Shown piece after piece: positions 18,199 to 26,714 of a DNA stretch of 49,963 nucleotides; position 1 is the stretch's first letter; every line of letters starts with the position of its first letter. This DNA is from RUG14121 sp964533935 (GTDB lineage Bacteria > Bacillota_I > Bacilli_A > RF39 > UBA660). A program made the position numbers and the translations under genes. The stretch lies in the NCBI GenBank assembly GCA_964533935.1, contig CAZHOG010000008.1, positions 1 through 49,963 of the forward strand. The letters run 5' to 3'. The notes beneath the pieces are model-generated. The model was not told the DNA's origin. It did no database searches and saw nothing but the letters and a program-made list of their open reading frames with translations.

Positions 18199-19509
18199 AT
18201 GAAAATTTTTAATAGTTTAACAGATAAATTAGAGGAATTTGTTCCTATAGAACCTGGAAAGATTAATATGTATGTTTGTGGTCCAACAGTATATAATTAC
18301 GTACATATCGGGAATATGAGACCTGTTATAACTTTTGATATGGTATATAAATATTTTAAATACCTTGGTTATGAAGTTAAATACGCAAGTAATTTTACGG
18401 ATATTAATCCTAAAATTATATCAGCGGCTAAAGAATTGGGAATTACAGAACGTGAAGTGGCAGATAAATTTATAGATGCCTATTTGCAGGATTTAAAAAA
18501 TTATAATTGCTGTGAAATTGATTATCGTCCAAAGGTAATTGAAAATTTGGATAATATATATGATTTTATTTCAAAATTAATTGAAAAAGATTATGCTTAT
18601 GTAGTTGATGGTGATGTATATTTTAGAGTTAGTAAAATTTCTGATTATGGGATTTTATCTAATAACAGTATAGAAGACTTAGAAAGTGGATCAAGGGTAT
18701 CTATAGATGAAAAGAAAGAAGATCCATTGGATTTTGCCTTATGGAGAAAAACTACAGAGGGTGAACAATTTGATTCACCTTGGGGTAAAGGAATTCCTGG
18801 ATGGCACACAGAATGTGTTGTTATGATAAATAGTATTTTTGGTAAAAACATTGATATTCATGGTGGTGGAGTTGATTTAAAATTCCCACATCATGAAAAT
18901 GAAATTGCTCAAAGTATGGCTCTAAATTCAAATCATTTAGCAAATTATTGGATGCATAATGGACATATAAATGTTGAAGGAATAAAAATGAGTAAATCTT
19001 TAAATAATTTTGTTTTAGCAAAAGATTTTATTAAAGATAAAAATGCTAATATCGTAAAACTTGCAATGTTTAAAACTCATTACCGTCTTCCTTTTAATAT
19101 CACGGATGAATTATTAGAAGAAGCTAAAATGCTTGATGATAAAATTAGAATGGCAATTAAACAAGGAATTGTTAAAATTTCTTTGGAAGATTTAAATATT
19201 GATGTCAATTTCAAGGATACTAATATTAATGAAATTATGGATGATGATTTTAATACACCTAATTTAATTACTTATTTATTAGATATTGTAAAAAAATTGA
19301 ATAATGATATTAGACAAAAAAATGATATTTTAACTGATTTAAATATTATTTATGCAATTACTGATATATTAGGTTTAAAATATAATTTTAATAAATTATC
19401 TGAAGAAGATATAGAATTATATAATAAATGGCTTGGATATAGAGAATTAAAAGATTTTGATAACGCTGATATCATTAGAAATGAATTAATTAAAAGAGAT
19501 ATTATATAG
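18199..19509 (+). CDS. cysS: Cysteinyl-tRNA synthetase
   Basis: A 436-residue class I synthetase that charges tRNA-Cys. Zinc ligand Cys27 lies in YVCGPTVYNYVHIGN, which also carries HIGN. The second zinc Cys is in GWHTECVVM, and GGGVDLKFPHHENE supplies the His/Glu ligands. The KMSKSLNNF loop is intact. It is therefore a normal enzyme, in contrast to the adjacent gltX. FTDINPKII replaces the usual FTDVDDKII. The C-terminus ends soon after IRNELIKRD, slightly shorter than usual. The ATG was chosen because an in-frame TTG at 18160 lies inside gltX. Its stop shares a base with the GTG of the next gene. Confidence 0.95.
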   Translation: MKIFNSLTDKLEEFVPIEPGKINMYVCGPTVYNYVHIGNMRPVITFDMVYKYFKYLGYEVKYASNFTDINPKIISAAKELGITEREVADKFIDAYLQDLKNYNCCEIDYRPKVIENLDNIYDFISKLIEKDYAYVVDGDVYFRVSKISDYGILSNNSIEDLESGSRVSIDEKKEDPLDFALWRKTTEGEQFDSPWGKGIPGWHTECVVMINSIFGKNIDIHGGGVDLKFPHHENEIAQSMALNSNHLANYWMHNGHINVEGIKMSKSLNNFVLAKDFIKDKNANIVKLAMFKTHYRLPFNITDELLEEAKMLDDKIRMAIKQGIVKISLEDLNIDVNFKDTNINEIMDDDFNTPNLITYLLDIVKKLNNDIRQKNDILTDLNIIYAITDILGLKYNFNKLSEEDIELYNKWLGYRELKDFDNADIIRNELIKRDII

Positions 19510-20162
19510 TGGATAAAATAATAATTTATATAGATATAATAATACCATTACTGGCATCAATTATTATTTATTTTGTCTACTTAAAATTTAATAGAATCAA
19601 TTGTATTAAAAAAATAAGTGGACAAGAAATAGCTCGCACAATACTAGATAAAAATAATTTACAAAATGTCTATGTAATTGAAGCATCTAATTCATTATAT
19701 AGTAATTATGATGCAAATAGAAAGGTTATTCGATTAACTAAAAATATTTATAATAGTACTTCAATTTTTAGTGCTTCATTAGTATCAAATTTGTGTTTAA
19801 TTGCAATAAATGATTCAAGTAATAATAAAATAGTAAAAATAACTAATCAATTGTTACCTGTTTTAAATATTATAAATCTATTGTCATTTTTAATGATTAT
19901 TATTGGTTTAATATCTAATGATCTTTCACTAGCTTATTTAGGATTTGGTATTTTCTTTATTTCTTTAATATACGAAGTAGTAAAAGTGTTAATACAACTG
20001 GATAATCCAGTTAAATCATATGATTTATTAAAAAATAATAAATTAATAAAAAAATCTGAAGAAGATAATATTATTAATGTATTAAAATATTTAGTTATAT
20101 TTGATATAGCAAATATAGTATTAAGAATAGTTAATAGTATTAAAGAATTAACAAATAAATAA
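19509..20162 (+). CDS. YugP-type membrane protein lacking the zinc protease motif (pseudoprotease)
   Basis: A 217-residue protein starting at GTG 19509 inside the cysS stop codon. It aligns with YugP/Zn_peptidase_2. There is an N-terminal membrane helix, then GQEIARTILDKNNLQNVYV, KVIRLTKNIYNSTSI, and LLPVLNIINLLSFLMIIIGL. YugP proteins carry HEVGH after that second block; here the same position (residues 94-98) reads NLCLI. The family's DHYDP is also changed, to SNYDAN. All three expected catalytic positions are lost while the scaffold and two later membrane helices remain. It is likely a non-catalytic relative, perhaps a membrane scaffold. It is co-transcribed with gltX-cysS and followed by a terminator. 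Confidence 0.75.
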   Translation: MDKIIIYIDIIIPLLASIIIYFVYLKFNRINCIKKISGQEIARTILDKNNLQNVYVIEASNSLYSNYDANRKVIRLTKNIYNSTSIFSASLVSNLCLIAINDSSNNKIVKITNQLLPVLNIINLLSFLMIIIGLISNDLSLAYLGFGIFFISLIYEVVKVLIQLDNPVKSYDLLKNNKLIKKSEEDNIINVLKYLVIFDIANIVLRIVNSIKELTNK

Positions 20163-20184
20163 ATGGACAAATGTCCATTTTTTT
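20161..20184 (+). terminator. Rho-independent terminator of the gltX operon
   Basis: AAATGGAC (20161-20168), loop AAAT, GTCCATTT (20173-20180), then U-tract. Confidence 0.88.
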
Positions 20185-20242
20185 GATTGAAATTCAATAT
20201 TTTCCTACATTATATACATATAATAATAGAGGAGGATTATAA

Positions 20243-22351
20243 ATGTTTGAAAATTTTGGACTTGAAATAAGTAAAATATTTAAAGATGCAGAGTTAATAA
20301 GATATGATTTAAGGCATCCTTATGTAGGGAGTGAACATCTTTTATTATCTATTTTAAAGAATAATAATGATGTAACAAATGTATTAAAAAAACATGGAGT
20401 TAGTTATTCTAATTTTAAAAAAGAATTGTTAAGAATTGTTGGGAGTGCCTCAAAATCTTATCAAGTTAATTTATATACCCCATTATTAAAAAGAGTAATT
20501 GAAAATGCTGTAGAGGATGCAAAAGAGGATAATAATGGAGTTGTAACAATAAGGCATATTATGATTTCAATGTTAGAAGAGGGAGAAGGAATAGGACTAA
20601 GAATATTATTATTGTTAGATGTTGATTTAGAAAAATTGTATAATGAATTAAAAAATAAAGTTAATATATCAGAAAATTTTAATATTGATAACGCTATTAT
20701 TTTAAATGATACTGTAGATATGAATGAAAAAGTAATATGCCGTGATAAAGAAATAAATAGAATTATTGAAACTCTTTTAAGACATAAAAAAAATAATCCT
20801 ATACTTGTTGGAAAAGCAGGAGTTGGTAAAACAGCAATAGTTGAAGAATTGGCAAGAATGATCAATTCTAATAAAGTACCAAGTGAATTATATAATTGTA
20901 AAATTGTCATGTTAGAAATGGGTTCACTTGTTGCTGGAACAAAATATAGAGGTGAATTTGAAGAAAAATTAACAAAAATAATTGAAAAATCTATAAGTAA
21001 TAATCATGTTATATTATTTATAGATGAAATACATTCAATGGTTAATGCAGGAGCTGCTGAGGGTGCTATATCGGCTGCTGATATACTAAAACCATATCTA
21101 GCACGTGGTAATTTAAAAGTTATTGGGGCAACAACAATTGATGAATATAATAAATATTTTTTGAAGGACAAAGCGTTGAATAGAAGATTTGAAAAAATAT
21201 TTATTGAAGAACCTACAATTTTGGAGACTAAAGAAATATTATATAATGTAAAAAAAGAGTACGAAAAATATCATGAAGTAATTATTACTAAAGAAAATAT
21301 AGATGATATAGTAGATACTGCTAATAAATATATATATGATAAATGTAACCCTGATAAATCAATTGAATTATTAGATACAATATGTGCTAATGTAAAAATG
21401 AATACAATAAATGATAGCGTTGATAACGATGTTAATAAGCTTGATGAAATTATAAAATTAAAAAATGATAGTGTGAAAAACAAAGATTATTCTCAAGCAA
21501 TGAAATATAAAATAGAAGAAAATAATTTAAAAGCTAATATAAAGAATAATAATAAAATCTCAAAAAATATAATATCTCATGAAGAAATATTAAAAGTAAT
21601 TGAAGAAAAAACTATGATTCCTTTAATTGATAATGGGAAGAAATATTTAGAAATATCAGATGATTTATTAAAAAATATTTATGGTCAAAAACAAGCGCTT
21701 ATAGACATAATTGATTATCTTCAATTTAAATCTAAAAATGTTAAATCACTTTTACTAATTGGTCCTAGTGGAGTGGGAAAAACAGAATGTGTTAAAAGAA
21801 TTGGTAAATATATGAATTTTATTAAAATTGATATGAATGACTTTGTTTCGGAAAGTTCAGTATCTAAGTTGGTTGGTGTAAATGGTGGTTATATGGGCTA
21901 TGATAATAGTTATATTTTTCAAGAAATAAGAGAAAAACCGTATACTTTGATTTTATTGGATGAGATTGAAAAAGCAAATAAAAAAGTACTTAATTTATTT
22001 TTAAATATTTTGGATGAAGGAAAAATTATTGATTCTCATAATGAAGAAATTAATTTTAGTAATTGCGTAATAATAGCTACTGGGAATATAATGCCTAAAA
22101 AAAATCTTGGTTTTGGTAAGAATAGTTTTAACTACGATTCATATCTTCCTAAAGAATTAATATCTAGATTTGATAAAATTATTAATTTTGGCTATTTAAA
22201 AAAAGAAGATATTTACAATTATATTAAAGATTCGACATCATTTAATGAAGAAGAAATAAATGAAATTATAGAAAAATCTGAATATAATAAATATGGTCTT
22301 CGTAATATTAAAAACCTAATCAGAGAAAAAAATTGTAAACAATTAAATTGA
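20243..22351 (+). CDS. clpC: ClpC-like AAA+ unfoldase
   Basis: A 702-residue Hsp100 protein. The N-domain has two Clp_N repeats (about 1-140, with VGSEHLLLSIL and IRHIMISMLEE). The D1 Walker A GKAGVGKT is at 190-197, with Walker B LFIDEIHSM. A short middle domain carries a UVR-like helix pair (about 395-430). The D2 Walker A GPSGVGKT is at 507-514, with LLDEIEKA and Arg finger SRFD. NLGFGKNS could be the ClpP-contact loop. ClpC feeds substrates to ClpP with adaptors. It is shorter than the usual ~810 residues, mainly in linkers and the D2 C-terminal part, though YGLRNIKNLI (sensor 2) remains. ClpE is an alternative name, but no N-terminal zinc finger is present. RBS GAGGAGG; no CtsR box was recognised. 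Confidence 0.88.
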   Translation: MFENFGLEISKIFKDAELIRYDLRHPYVGSEHLLLSILKNNNDVTNVLKKHGVSYSNFKKELLRIVGSASKSYQVNLYTPLLKRVIENAVEDAKEDNNGVVTIRHIMISMLEEGEGIGLRILLLLDVDLEKLYNELKNKVNISENFNIDNAIILNDTVDMNEKVICRDKEINRIIETLLRHKKNNPILVGKAGVGKTAIVEELARMINSNKVPSELYNCKIVMLEMGSLVAGTKYRGEFEEKLTKIIEKSISNNHVILFIDEIHSMVNAGAAEGAISAADILKPYLARGNLKVIGATTIDEYNKYFLKDKALNRRFEKIFIEEPTILETKEILYNVKKEYEKYHEVIITKENIDDIVDTANKYIYDKCNPDKSIELLDTICANVKMNTINDSVDNDVNKLDEIIKLKNDSVKNKDYSQAMKYKIEENNLKANIKNNNKISKNIISHEEILKVIEEKTMIPLIDNGKKYLEISDDLLKNIYGQKQALIDIIDYLQFKSKNVKSLLLIGPSGVGKTECVKRIGKYMNFIKIDMNDFVSESSVSKLVGVNGGYMGYDNSYIFQEIREKPYTLILLDEIEKANKKVLNLFLNILDEGKIIDSHNEEINFSNCVIIATGNIMPKKNLGFGKNSFNYDSYLPKELISRFDKIINFGYLKKEDIYNYIKDSTSFNEEEINEIIEKSEYNKYGLRNIKNLIREKNCKQLN

Positions 22352-22375
22352 TTATATATATTTATTTAAAATAAA

Positions 22376-22384
22376 TGATATAAT
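22376..22384 (+). promoter_or_regulatory. Extended -10 promoter of the BI-1 gene
   Basis: TGaTATAAT, 18 bp before the ATG. No terminator was found between clpC and this gene. Confidence 0.5.
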
Positions 22385-22402
22385 TGTTTTAGGAGGATTA
22401 TA

Positions 22403-23044
22403 ATGGAAAATAAATTAATGTCAAAAGTGTTTTTATGGATGTTCTTAGGTTTATTAGTAACATTTATTACAGGTTATGCAATCTCATTAAATGAAAAAAT
22501 GTTAATTTCAGTTTTTAGTACTGGAACATATATTGTCTTTTCTATTTTAGAATTAGCTTTAGTAATAATATTATCAGCAAGAATCAAAAAAATGAAAGCT
22601 ACAACATGCAAAGTTTTCTTCTTATTATATTCATTTGTAAGTGGATTAACATTTTCATCAATATTTATAGCATATAAAATTAGTTATATAATGAATATAT
22701 TCTTGATAACTGCAGTTGTGTTTGGGATATTTTCTGCAATAGGTTACTTTACTAAAATTGATTTGACTAAAATTGGGACTTATTTAATGATGGCTTTATT
22801 TGGTGTAATCATATGTGCATTAATAAATGTATTTATAGGAAATGATACTTTTAATTTAATAATTTCATCAATTGTATTAATTGTGTTTATGGGTATTACT
22901 GCATATGATATTCAACGAATTAAAAATTTTAATTATGGATCTATTCCTGAAGATAATCTCGCCATTTATGGAGCACTACAATTGTATTTAGATTATATAA
23001 ATATATTTTTACATTTATTAAGTATATTTGGAGATAACAATTAG
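22403..23044 (+). CDS. Bax inhibitor-1/YccA family membrane protein
   Basis: A 213-residue protein with seven hydrophobic helices. The BI-1 family signature is visible as TAYDIQRIKNF near residue 170, following ISSIVLIVFMGI, and as a YSFVSGLTFSSIF segment. Bacterial members (YccA, YetJ/BsYetJ) are pH-sensitive calcium leak channels or FtsH modulators. ftsH lies in this window but not adjacent. RBS AGGAGG. A terminator overlaps its stop codon. Confidence 0.88.
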   Translation: MENKLMSKVFLWMFLGLLVTFITGYAISLNEKMLISVFSTGTYIVFSILELALVIILSARIKKMKATTCKVFFLLYSFVSGLTFSSIFIAYKISYIMNIFLITAVVFGIFSAIGYFTKIDLTKIGTYLMMALFGVIICALINVFIGNDTFNLIISSIVLIVFMGITAYDIQRIKNFNYGSIPEDNLAIYGALQLYLDYINIFLHLLSIFGDNN

Positions 23045-23058
23045 TTATCTCTTTTATT
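23031..23058 (+). terminator. Rho-independent terminator after the BI-1 gene
   Basis: GAGATAAC (23031-23038), loop AATTA, GTTATCTC (23044-23051), then T-rich tract. Confidence 0.8.
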
Positions 23059-23108
23059 TGGTATCATATACTTTATTGTAAGTTTATATTTACTTATATT
23101 TATTATTT

Positions 23109-23186
23109 TGCTATAATACTTGCGAGTATTTTAATACTCCTTGTTTCCAAAAAGGAAACCAAAAGACCATAAGGAGGTGTAAGAAA
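23109..23186 (+). promoter_or_regulatory. rpsF leader: promoter plus candidate ribosomal-protein autoregulatory RNA
   Basis: An extended -10 (TGcTATAAT, 23109-23117) is followed by a structured leader. Hairpin 1 is GAGTAT/ATACTC (23124-23129 with 23134-23139). Hairpin 2 is GTTTCC/GGAAAC (23143-23148 with 23154-23159, loop AAAAA). CTCCTT (23137-23142), partly in hairpin 1, can instead pair with the ribosome site AAGGAG (23171-23176), which would hide it. Such competing folds suit autoregulation by S6 (with S18), known for rpsF leaders of other bacteria. I cannot confirm the published S6:S18 consensus here. Confidence 0.5.
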
Positions 23187-23486
23187 ATGAGAAACTATGA
23201 AATTATGTTTATCGTTAAATCTACAATGGAAAGTGATCAAATTAAATCAGCTGCTGAAGCTATGAAAAAAATCATTTCTGATAATAAATCAAAAGTTGTA
23301 GAATTTAAAGAATTAGGCGAAAAAAAATTAGCTTATCCTATAAACAAAGAAGTTAGTGGATATTACTATGTAATGACTGTTGAAGCAACAGTTGAAGCTA
23401 TTAATGAATTTGATCGTAAAGCTACTCTTGAAGAAAAAGGCGGAAGCTTAATCAGACATTTAACAATCAAATTAGATGAGGAGTAG
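23187..23486 (+). CDS. rpsF: 30S ribosomal protein S6
   Basis: A 99-residue S6 beginning MRNYEIMFIVKSTM, with GEKKLAYPINKEVSGYYYV and the C-terminal LIRHLTIKLDEE. It binds S18 and helix 22-23 of 16S rRNA in the platform. Strong ribosome site AAGGAGGTG. First gene of rpsF-ssb-rpsR; six bases separate it from ssb. Confidence 0.98.
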   Translation: MRNYEIMFIVKSTMESDQIKSAAEAMKKIISDNKSKVVEFKELGEKKLAYPINKEVSGYYYVMTVEATVEAINEFDRKATLEEKGGSLIRHLTIKLDEE

Positions 23487-23491
23487 AAATA

Positions 23492-23941
23492 ATGAATAAA
23501 GTTATTTTAATCGGAAGATTAGCAAGAGATCCAGAAATGCGTACTACAAATAGTGGTATAAGCATGACTAGATTTACTATTGCTGTTAGTAGACCATTTA
23601 ATGGTCAAGATGGCAATCAACAAACAGATTTTATTAATTGCATTACTTGGAGAAAACAAGCAGAAAATGTTGCAAAATATTGTGCTAAAGGTAGCCAAGT
23701 TGCAGTTGAAGGAAGAATTCAAGTTAGTAGTTATGATGCTCAAGATGGAACTAAGAGATATTCTACAGATATCGTATGTGATAATGTAACTTTCTTAGGA
23801 ACAAAAGCAGGTAATACTAATTTTAGTAATGATAACTATAGTAATGCTTCTTCTAATGCACAAACAACTGATGTATCAGAGGATCCATTCAAAGATTTTG
23901 GAGAAGAAATTGCTTTAAGTGATGACGATCTACCATTTTAA
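23492..23941 (+). CDS. ssb: Single-stranded DNA-binding protein
   Basis: A 149-residue OB-fold protein: MNKVILIGRLARDPEMR, then FINCITWRKQAENVAKY, an Asn/Ser-rich linker, and the acidic partner-binding tip DDDLPF. It coats single-stranded DNA during replication and repair and recruits partners through the tip. It is between rpsF and rpsR, the classic Firmicutes order. Confidence 0.98.
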   Translation: MNKVILIGRLARDPEMRTTNSGISMTRFTIAVSRPFNGQDGNQQTDFINCITWRKQAENVAKYCAKGSQVAVEGRIQVSSYDAQDGTKRYSTDIVCDNVTFLGTKAGNTNFSNDNYSNASSNAQTTDVSEDPFKDFGEEIALSDDDLPF

Positions 23942-23957
23942 GGAAGGAGAATAATTC

Positions 23958-24173
23958 ATGGCTGAATTTTATAGAAAAAAGAAAAAGATTTGCCAAATGT
24001 GTGCTGGTAAAAGTGTTGATTACAAAGATGTAATGATAATTAATAAATATATCAACGAAAAAGGCAAAATAATGCCTAGAAGAATGACTGGTGCTTGTGC
24101 AAAACATCAAAGACATATTGCACAACAAATTAAATATGCAAGATTTATGGCATTAATTCCATACGTTAAATAA
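23958..24173 (+). CDS. rpsR: 30S ribosomal protein S18
   Basis: A 71-residue S18: KKKICQMCAGKSVDYKD, MPRRMTGACAKHQRHIAQQI. CxxC plus a later Cys/His resemble the zinc-binding (C+) form of S18. Ribosome site AGGAAGGAG. Ends the operon before a terminator. Confidence 0.98.
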   Translation: MAEFYRKKKKICQMCAGKSVDYKDVMIINKYINEKGKIMPRRMTGACAKHQRHIAQQIKYARFMALIPYVK

Positions 24174-24196
24174 TCTACTTTTTAAGTAGATTTTTT
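24172..24196 (+). terminator. Rho-independent terminator after rpsR
   Basis: AATCTACTT (24172-24180), loop TTT, AAGTAGATT (24184-24192), then U-tract. Confidence 0.9.
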
Positions 24197-24209
24197 CTTT
24201 TGTTATTAA

Positions 24210-24238
24210 TTGCAAATATTATTTTTCTATGATATTAT
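24210..24238 (+). promoter_or_regulatory. Promoter of the coiled-coil gene
   Basis: TTGCAA (24210-24215), 17 bp spacer, TATTAT (24233-24238) with extended TG at 24230-24231. Confidence 0.6.
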
Positions 24239-24270
24239 GTATGTAGTCTATAATAAGGGAGTTGACTAAT

Positions 24271-26166
24271 ATGCAAAATGAAATTATTGCAAAAATTGAT
24301 GCACTAGTTAAAATGAGTGATTCTACATCTGATATAAGTACTTTAAAGGTAGAATTAAGAGAAATAGAGTGCGATATTAAAGAAAAAAAATTAGAAATTA
24401 AGGAATTAAAATCATCAATGAATGATGATAAATATTTTGATGCTAGTGGAGAAATTGTCGATAAAAATATAGAAATATCTTTAACACATAAAATCAAATT
24501 ATTGAAAAAAACTTTTGTTGATATTGAAAATCAATTGAATGAAGTAAAAGAAAAAGAAAATATTGTTTTTAATGATATTCAAAATACTAAAGATAATATA
24601 TTAGATATAGAAAAATTTATTGAAGTTTTAAAAGCTAAAATTAAAAGCAAAAAAGAAAAAAATAATTTTGAAGAACTACTTAAAGAAAATGAAACTAAAA
24701 TTAAAAAATATAAAAAATCTTTAGAAAAAATGAATAAAGAATATGAAAAAATTCAAGGCAAAATTGAAGTATTAAGTTTTTCAAAATCTGAAGTTGAAGA
24801 AAAAATTAATTCTGAATCTGATAAATTAAAAGAAACTAAATCTTCACTTAATAATAAAAGTGGTTATGTAGATATCGAATTAAAAAAACAAGATCAAGAT
24901 AGATTAGATAGTTTAATCGATTCTGTTGTTGAACTAGAAAAAGAAAAACTAAATATTTTAAATGATCCTGTTATGGTTGGTGAAACAGCTAAAAATTATT
25001 TGATTAATGATGATAAAACTAGTTGCTTAAATAAACTTAAAGAATTGAAAAATGAATTAAATGAACTTCCTTATATGAATGTAGAAAATTATTCTTCTGA
25101 TTCTTTAGATATTGAATTAGAAAATGCTGAAGCAAAAAGAGATGAGTTTGCTTCAATGATTAATACAAAGAATTATGAAAGTGTAGATGCTACTTTAATA
25201 AAAGATAGAATTACATTTAATAATTCTAAAAAAGATGATTTCAATAATCAAATAGAAACAATAAAAAATGATATTAAATTATTAGATAATGAAAAATTAG
25301 AAGATTTAAACAATAGAATTAATTATTGCGAAAATGAAGCAGCTTCTTTAGAAGAAAAAATTAAAGAATATCAAGAAACACTAAATAATATAGATAATAC
25401 AAGTTCTAAAAAAGCATCATTACAAGCATCATTTGATAAAAAACAAGAAGAATTAGAAAATATTAAAATGCTATTAGATTCTTATAAAAAAGATAGACAA
25501 GAATTAATAGAAAATAGTTATGATATGGAAAATTCTGCTATTGAAAAACTTCTTGCTAAAATAGAATTAATTGATGAAGAAAATAATAAGTTAGATAAAA
25601 TAATTTTATCTTTAAACAAAGCTAAAGATGTAATTGCTATTGAAAATGATAAAAAAGAATTGAAACACTTAAATGATATAGTTAAATCTATAAAAAGAAG
25701 AAAAACATTCAAAAGTTCTCCAAATCAAATGTGTGATGAAATTGAAATTTTGTTAGGAACTAGTGAAGATGAAAAAGTTAGTGATGAAATAGAAGATACT
25801 GAAATAATTAATCCAGAAATTAATTTAAGTGATTTAAATGTTTCAGAGACTGAAGAAAAAGAAACAGACAATATGGAGATAAATGATTCAGAATTTGAAA
25901 TTCCTTCTATTGATATTGCAATGGATGATTTAAATGAACTTAAAGAAGAAACTCCTGTAATAGAAGAAAAAGAAAATGACGAAACAAAAATTGATATAGA
26001 TCAATTACCTGTTATAGAAGATGAACTTGATGTTCCAATGGATAGCATTGATGAACCAGAAAAATTGAAAGTTATAAATGTTGAAACTTTAGATTCTAAT
26101 GAAGAAAATGAATCACCAGATTCAGATTTCTTAATTGGAGATTATACTTCTGACGGAGAATTATAA
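24271..26166 (+). CDS. Large cytoplasmic coiled-coil protein with acidic tail
   Basis: A 631-residue protein of unknown function starting at ATG 24271 (AAGGGAG upstream). Residues about 15-480 are dominated by Lys/Glu/Leu heptads typical of long coiled coils, broken by short linkers. The final ~140 residues are acidic and probably disordered (many Glu/Asp, e.g. ETEEKETDN and PVIEEKENDE). No signal peptide or membrane segment is present. There are no Walker motifs, so it is not an SMC ATPase. Its stop shares one base with the ATG of the small DUF1292-like gene, so the two are coupled. It could be a structural or scaffold protein, but nothing fixes a role. Confidence 0.8.
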   Translation: MQNEIIAKIDALVKMSDSTSDISTLKVELREIECDIKEKKLEIKELKSSMNDDKYFDASGEIVDKNIEISLTHKIKLLKKTFVDIENQLNEVKEKENIVFNDIQNTKDNILDIEKFIEVLKAKIKSKKEKNNFEELLKENETKIKKYKKSLEKMNKEYEKIQGKIEVLSFSKSEVEEKINSESDKLKETKSSLNNKSGYVDIELKKQDQDRLDSLIDSVVELEKEKLNILNDPVMVGETAKNYLINDDKTSCLNKLKELKNELNELPYMNVENYSSDSLDIELENAEAKRDEFASMINTKNYESVDATLIKDRITFNNSKKDDFNNQIETIKNDIKLLDNEKLEDLNNRINYCENEAASLEEKIKEYQETLNNIDNTSSKKASLQASFDKKQEELENIKMLLDSYKKDRQELIENSYDMENSAIEKLLAKIELIDEENNKLDKIILSLNKAKDVIAIENDKKELKHLNDIVKSIKRRKTFKSSPNQMCDEIEILLGTSEDEKVSDEIEDTEIINPEINLSDLNVSETEEKETDNMEINDSEFEIPSIDIAMDDLNELKEETPVIEEKENDETKIDIDQLPVIEDELDVPMDSIDEPEKLKVINVETLDSNEENESPDSDFLIGDYTSDGEL

Positions 26167-26411
26167 TGGGATTAAGTGTTAATACAATTATTACATTAGA
26201 AAATAATGAGCAATATGTTGTATTAAATGAATCATTATATGATGGAAGTAAATATTTTATGGTTATGGGAATGGATAACAATAAAGATATTATTCCTACA
26301 AAGGTTAAAATAGTAAAAGAAGAAGTAGTTGGATTAGATACATTTATAATTATTATTAAAGACACAAAGATGATTGCAAAATTAACAAAAATATTAAAGG
26401 AACAAGTATAA
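26166..26411 (+). CDS. Small DUF1292-like protein
   Basis: An 81-residue protein (NTIITLENNEQYVVLNESLYDGSKYFMVM...) with the beta-rich pattern of DUF1292-type small proteins. The match is by pattern, not a firm family hit. The function is unknown. It is translationally coupled (ATAATG) to the coiled-coil gene. A similar small protein lies upstream of the tail-anchored coiled-coil gene at 34201, so small DUF1292-like plus coiled-coil pairing occurs twice. Confidence 0.6.
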   Translation: MGLSVNTIITLENNEQYVVLNESLYDGSKYFMVMGMDNNKDIIPTKVKIVKEEVVGLDTFIIIIKDTKMIAKLTKILKEQV

Positions 26412-26424
26412 TTGTTTCTTTTTT
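26398..26424 (+). terminator. Rho-independent terminator
   Basis: AGGAACAA (26398-26405) pairs with TTGTTTCT (26412-26419) with one G-U, loop GTATAA, then U-tract. Confidence 0.65.
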
Positions 26425-26433
26425 ATTAAATTA

Positions 26434-26462
26434 TTGATATTTTAGATTAATAATGGTAGAAT
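26434..26462 (+). promoter_or_regulatory. Promoter of the pheST T-box transcript
   Basis: TTGATA (26434-26439), 17 bp spacer, TAGAAT (26457-26462) with extended TG at 26454-26455. Confidence 0.65.
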
Positions 26463-26469
26463 AGTCTTA

Positions 26470-26700
26470 TTAAAAAAGCAGTGATGATATCTTAAGTAGT
26501 TTTAACATACTAATTTAGAGAATGAATATAATAGCTGAAAATATTCATAGTTAAATGTTAATAATGAAATTCAAATATTTGAGCTTTTAATAGTATGTAG
26601 TGCTTTAAACTAAAAGAGCAAGTAAACCTTGAATTTGGGTGGTACCGCGGAAAAAATGTATTTCGTCCCTTACTATATTATTTAGTAAGGGACTTTTTTT
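26470..26700 (+). promoter_or_regulatory. T-box riboswitch controlling pheST
   Basis: Fills the gap between the small gene and pheS. It has the invariant T-box GGGTGGTACCGCG (26637-26649), which forms the antiterminator with the uncharged tRNA end. A terminator follows: GTCCCTTACTA (26665-26675) pairing with TAGTAAGGGAC (26683-26693), then seven T. CATACTA near 26510 and TAGTATG near 26595 close a long stem I. The codon TTC at 26570-26572, followed by A, is the likely specifier for tRNA-Phe, matching the downstream genes. Uncharged tRNA-Phe should turn pheST on. Confidence 0.92.
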
Positions 26701-26714
26701 ATAGGAGGATAAAA

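Noticed and set aside
20461..20910. 149-codon leftward ORF inside clpC
   Set aside because: Antisense shadow of a strongly conserved AAA+ domain; no ribosome site or family match.
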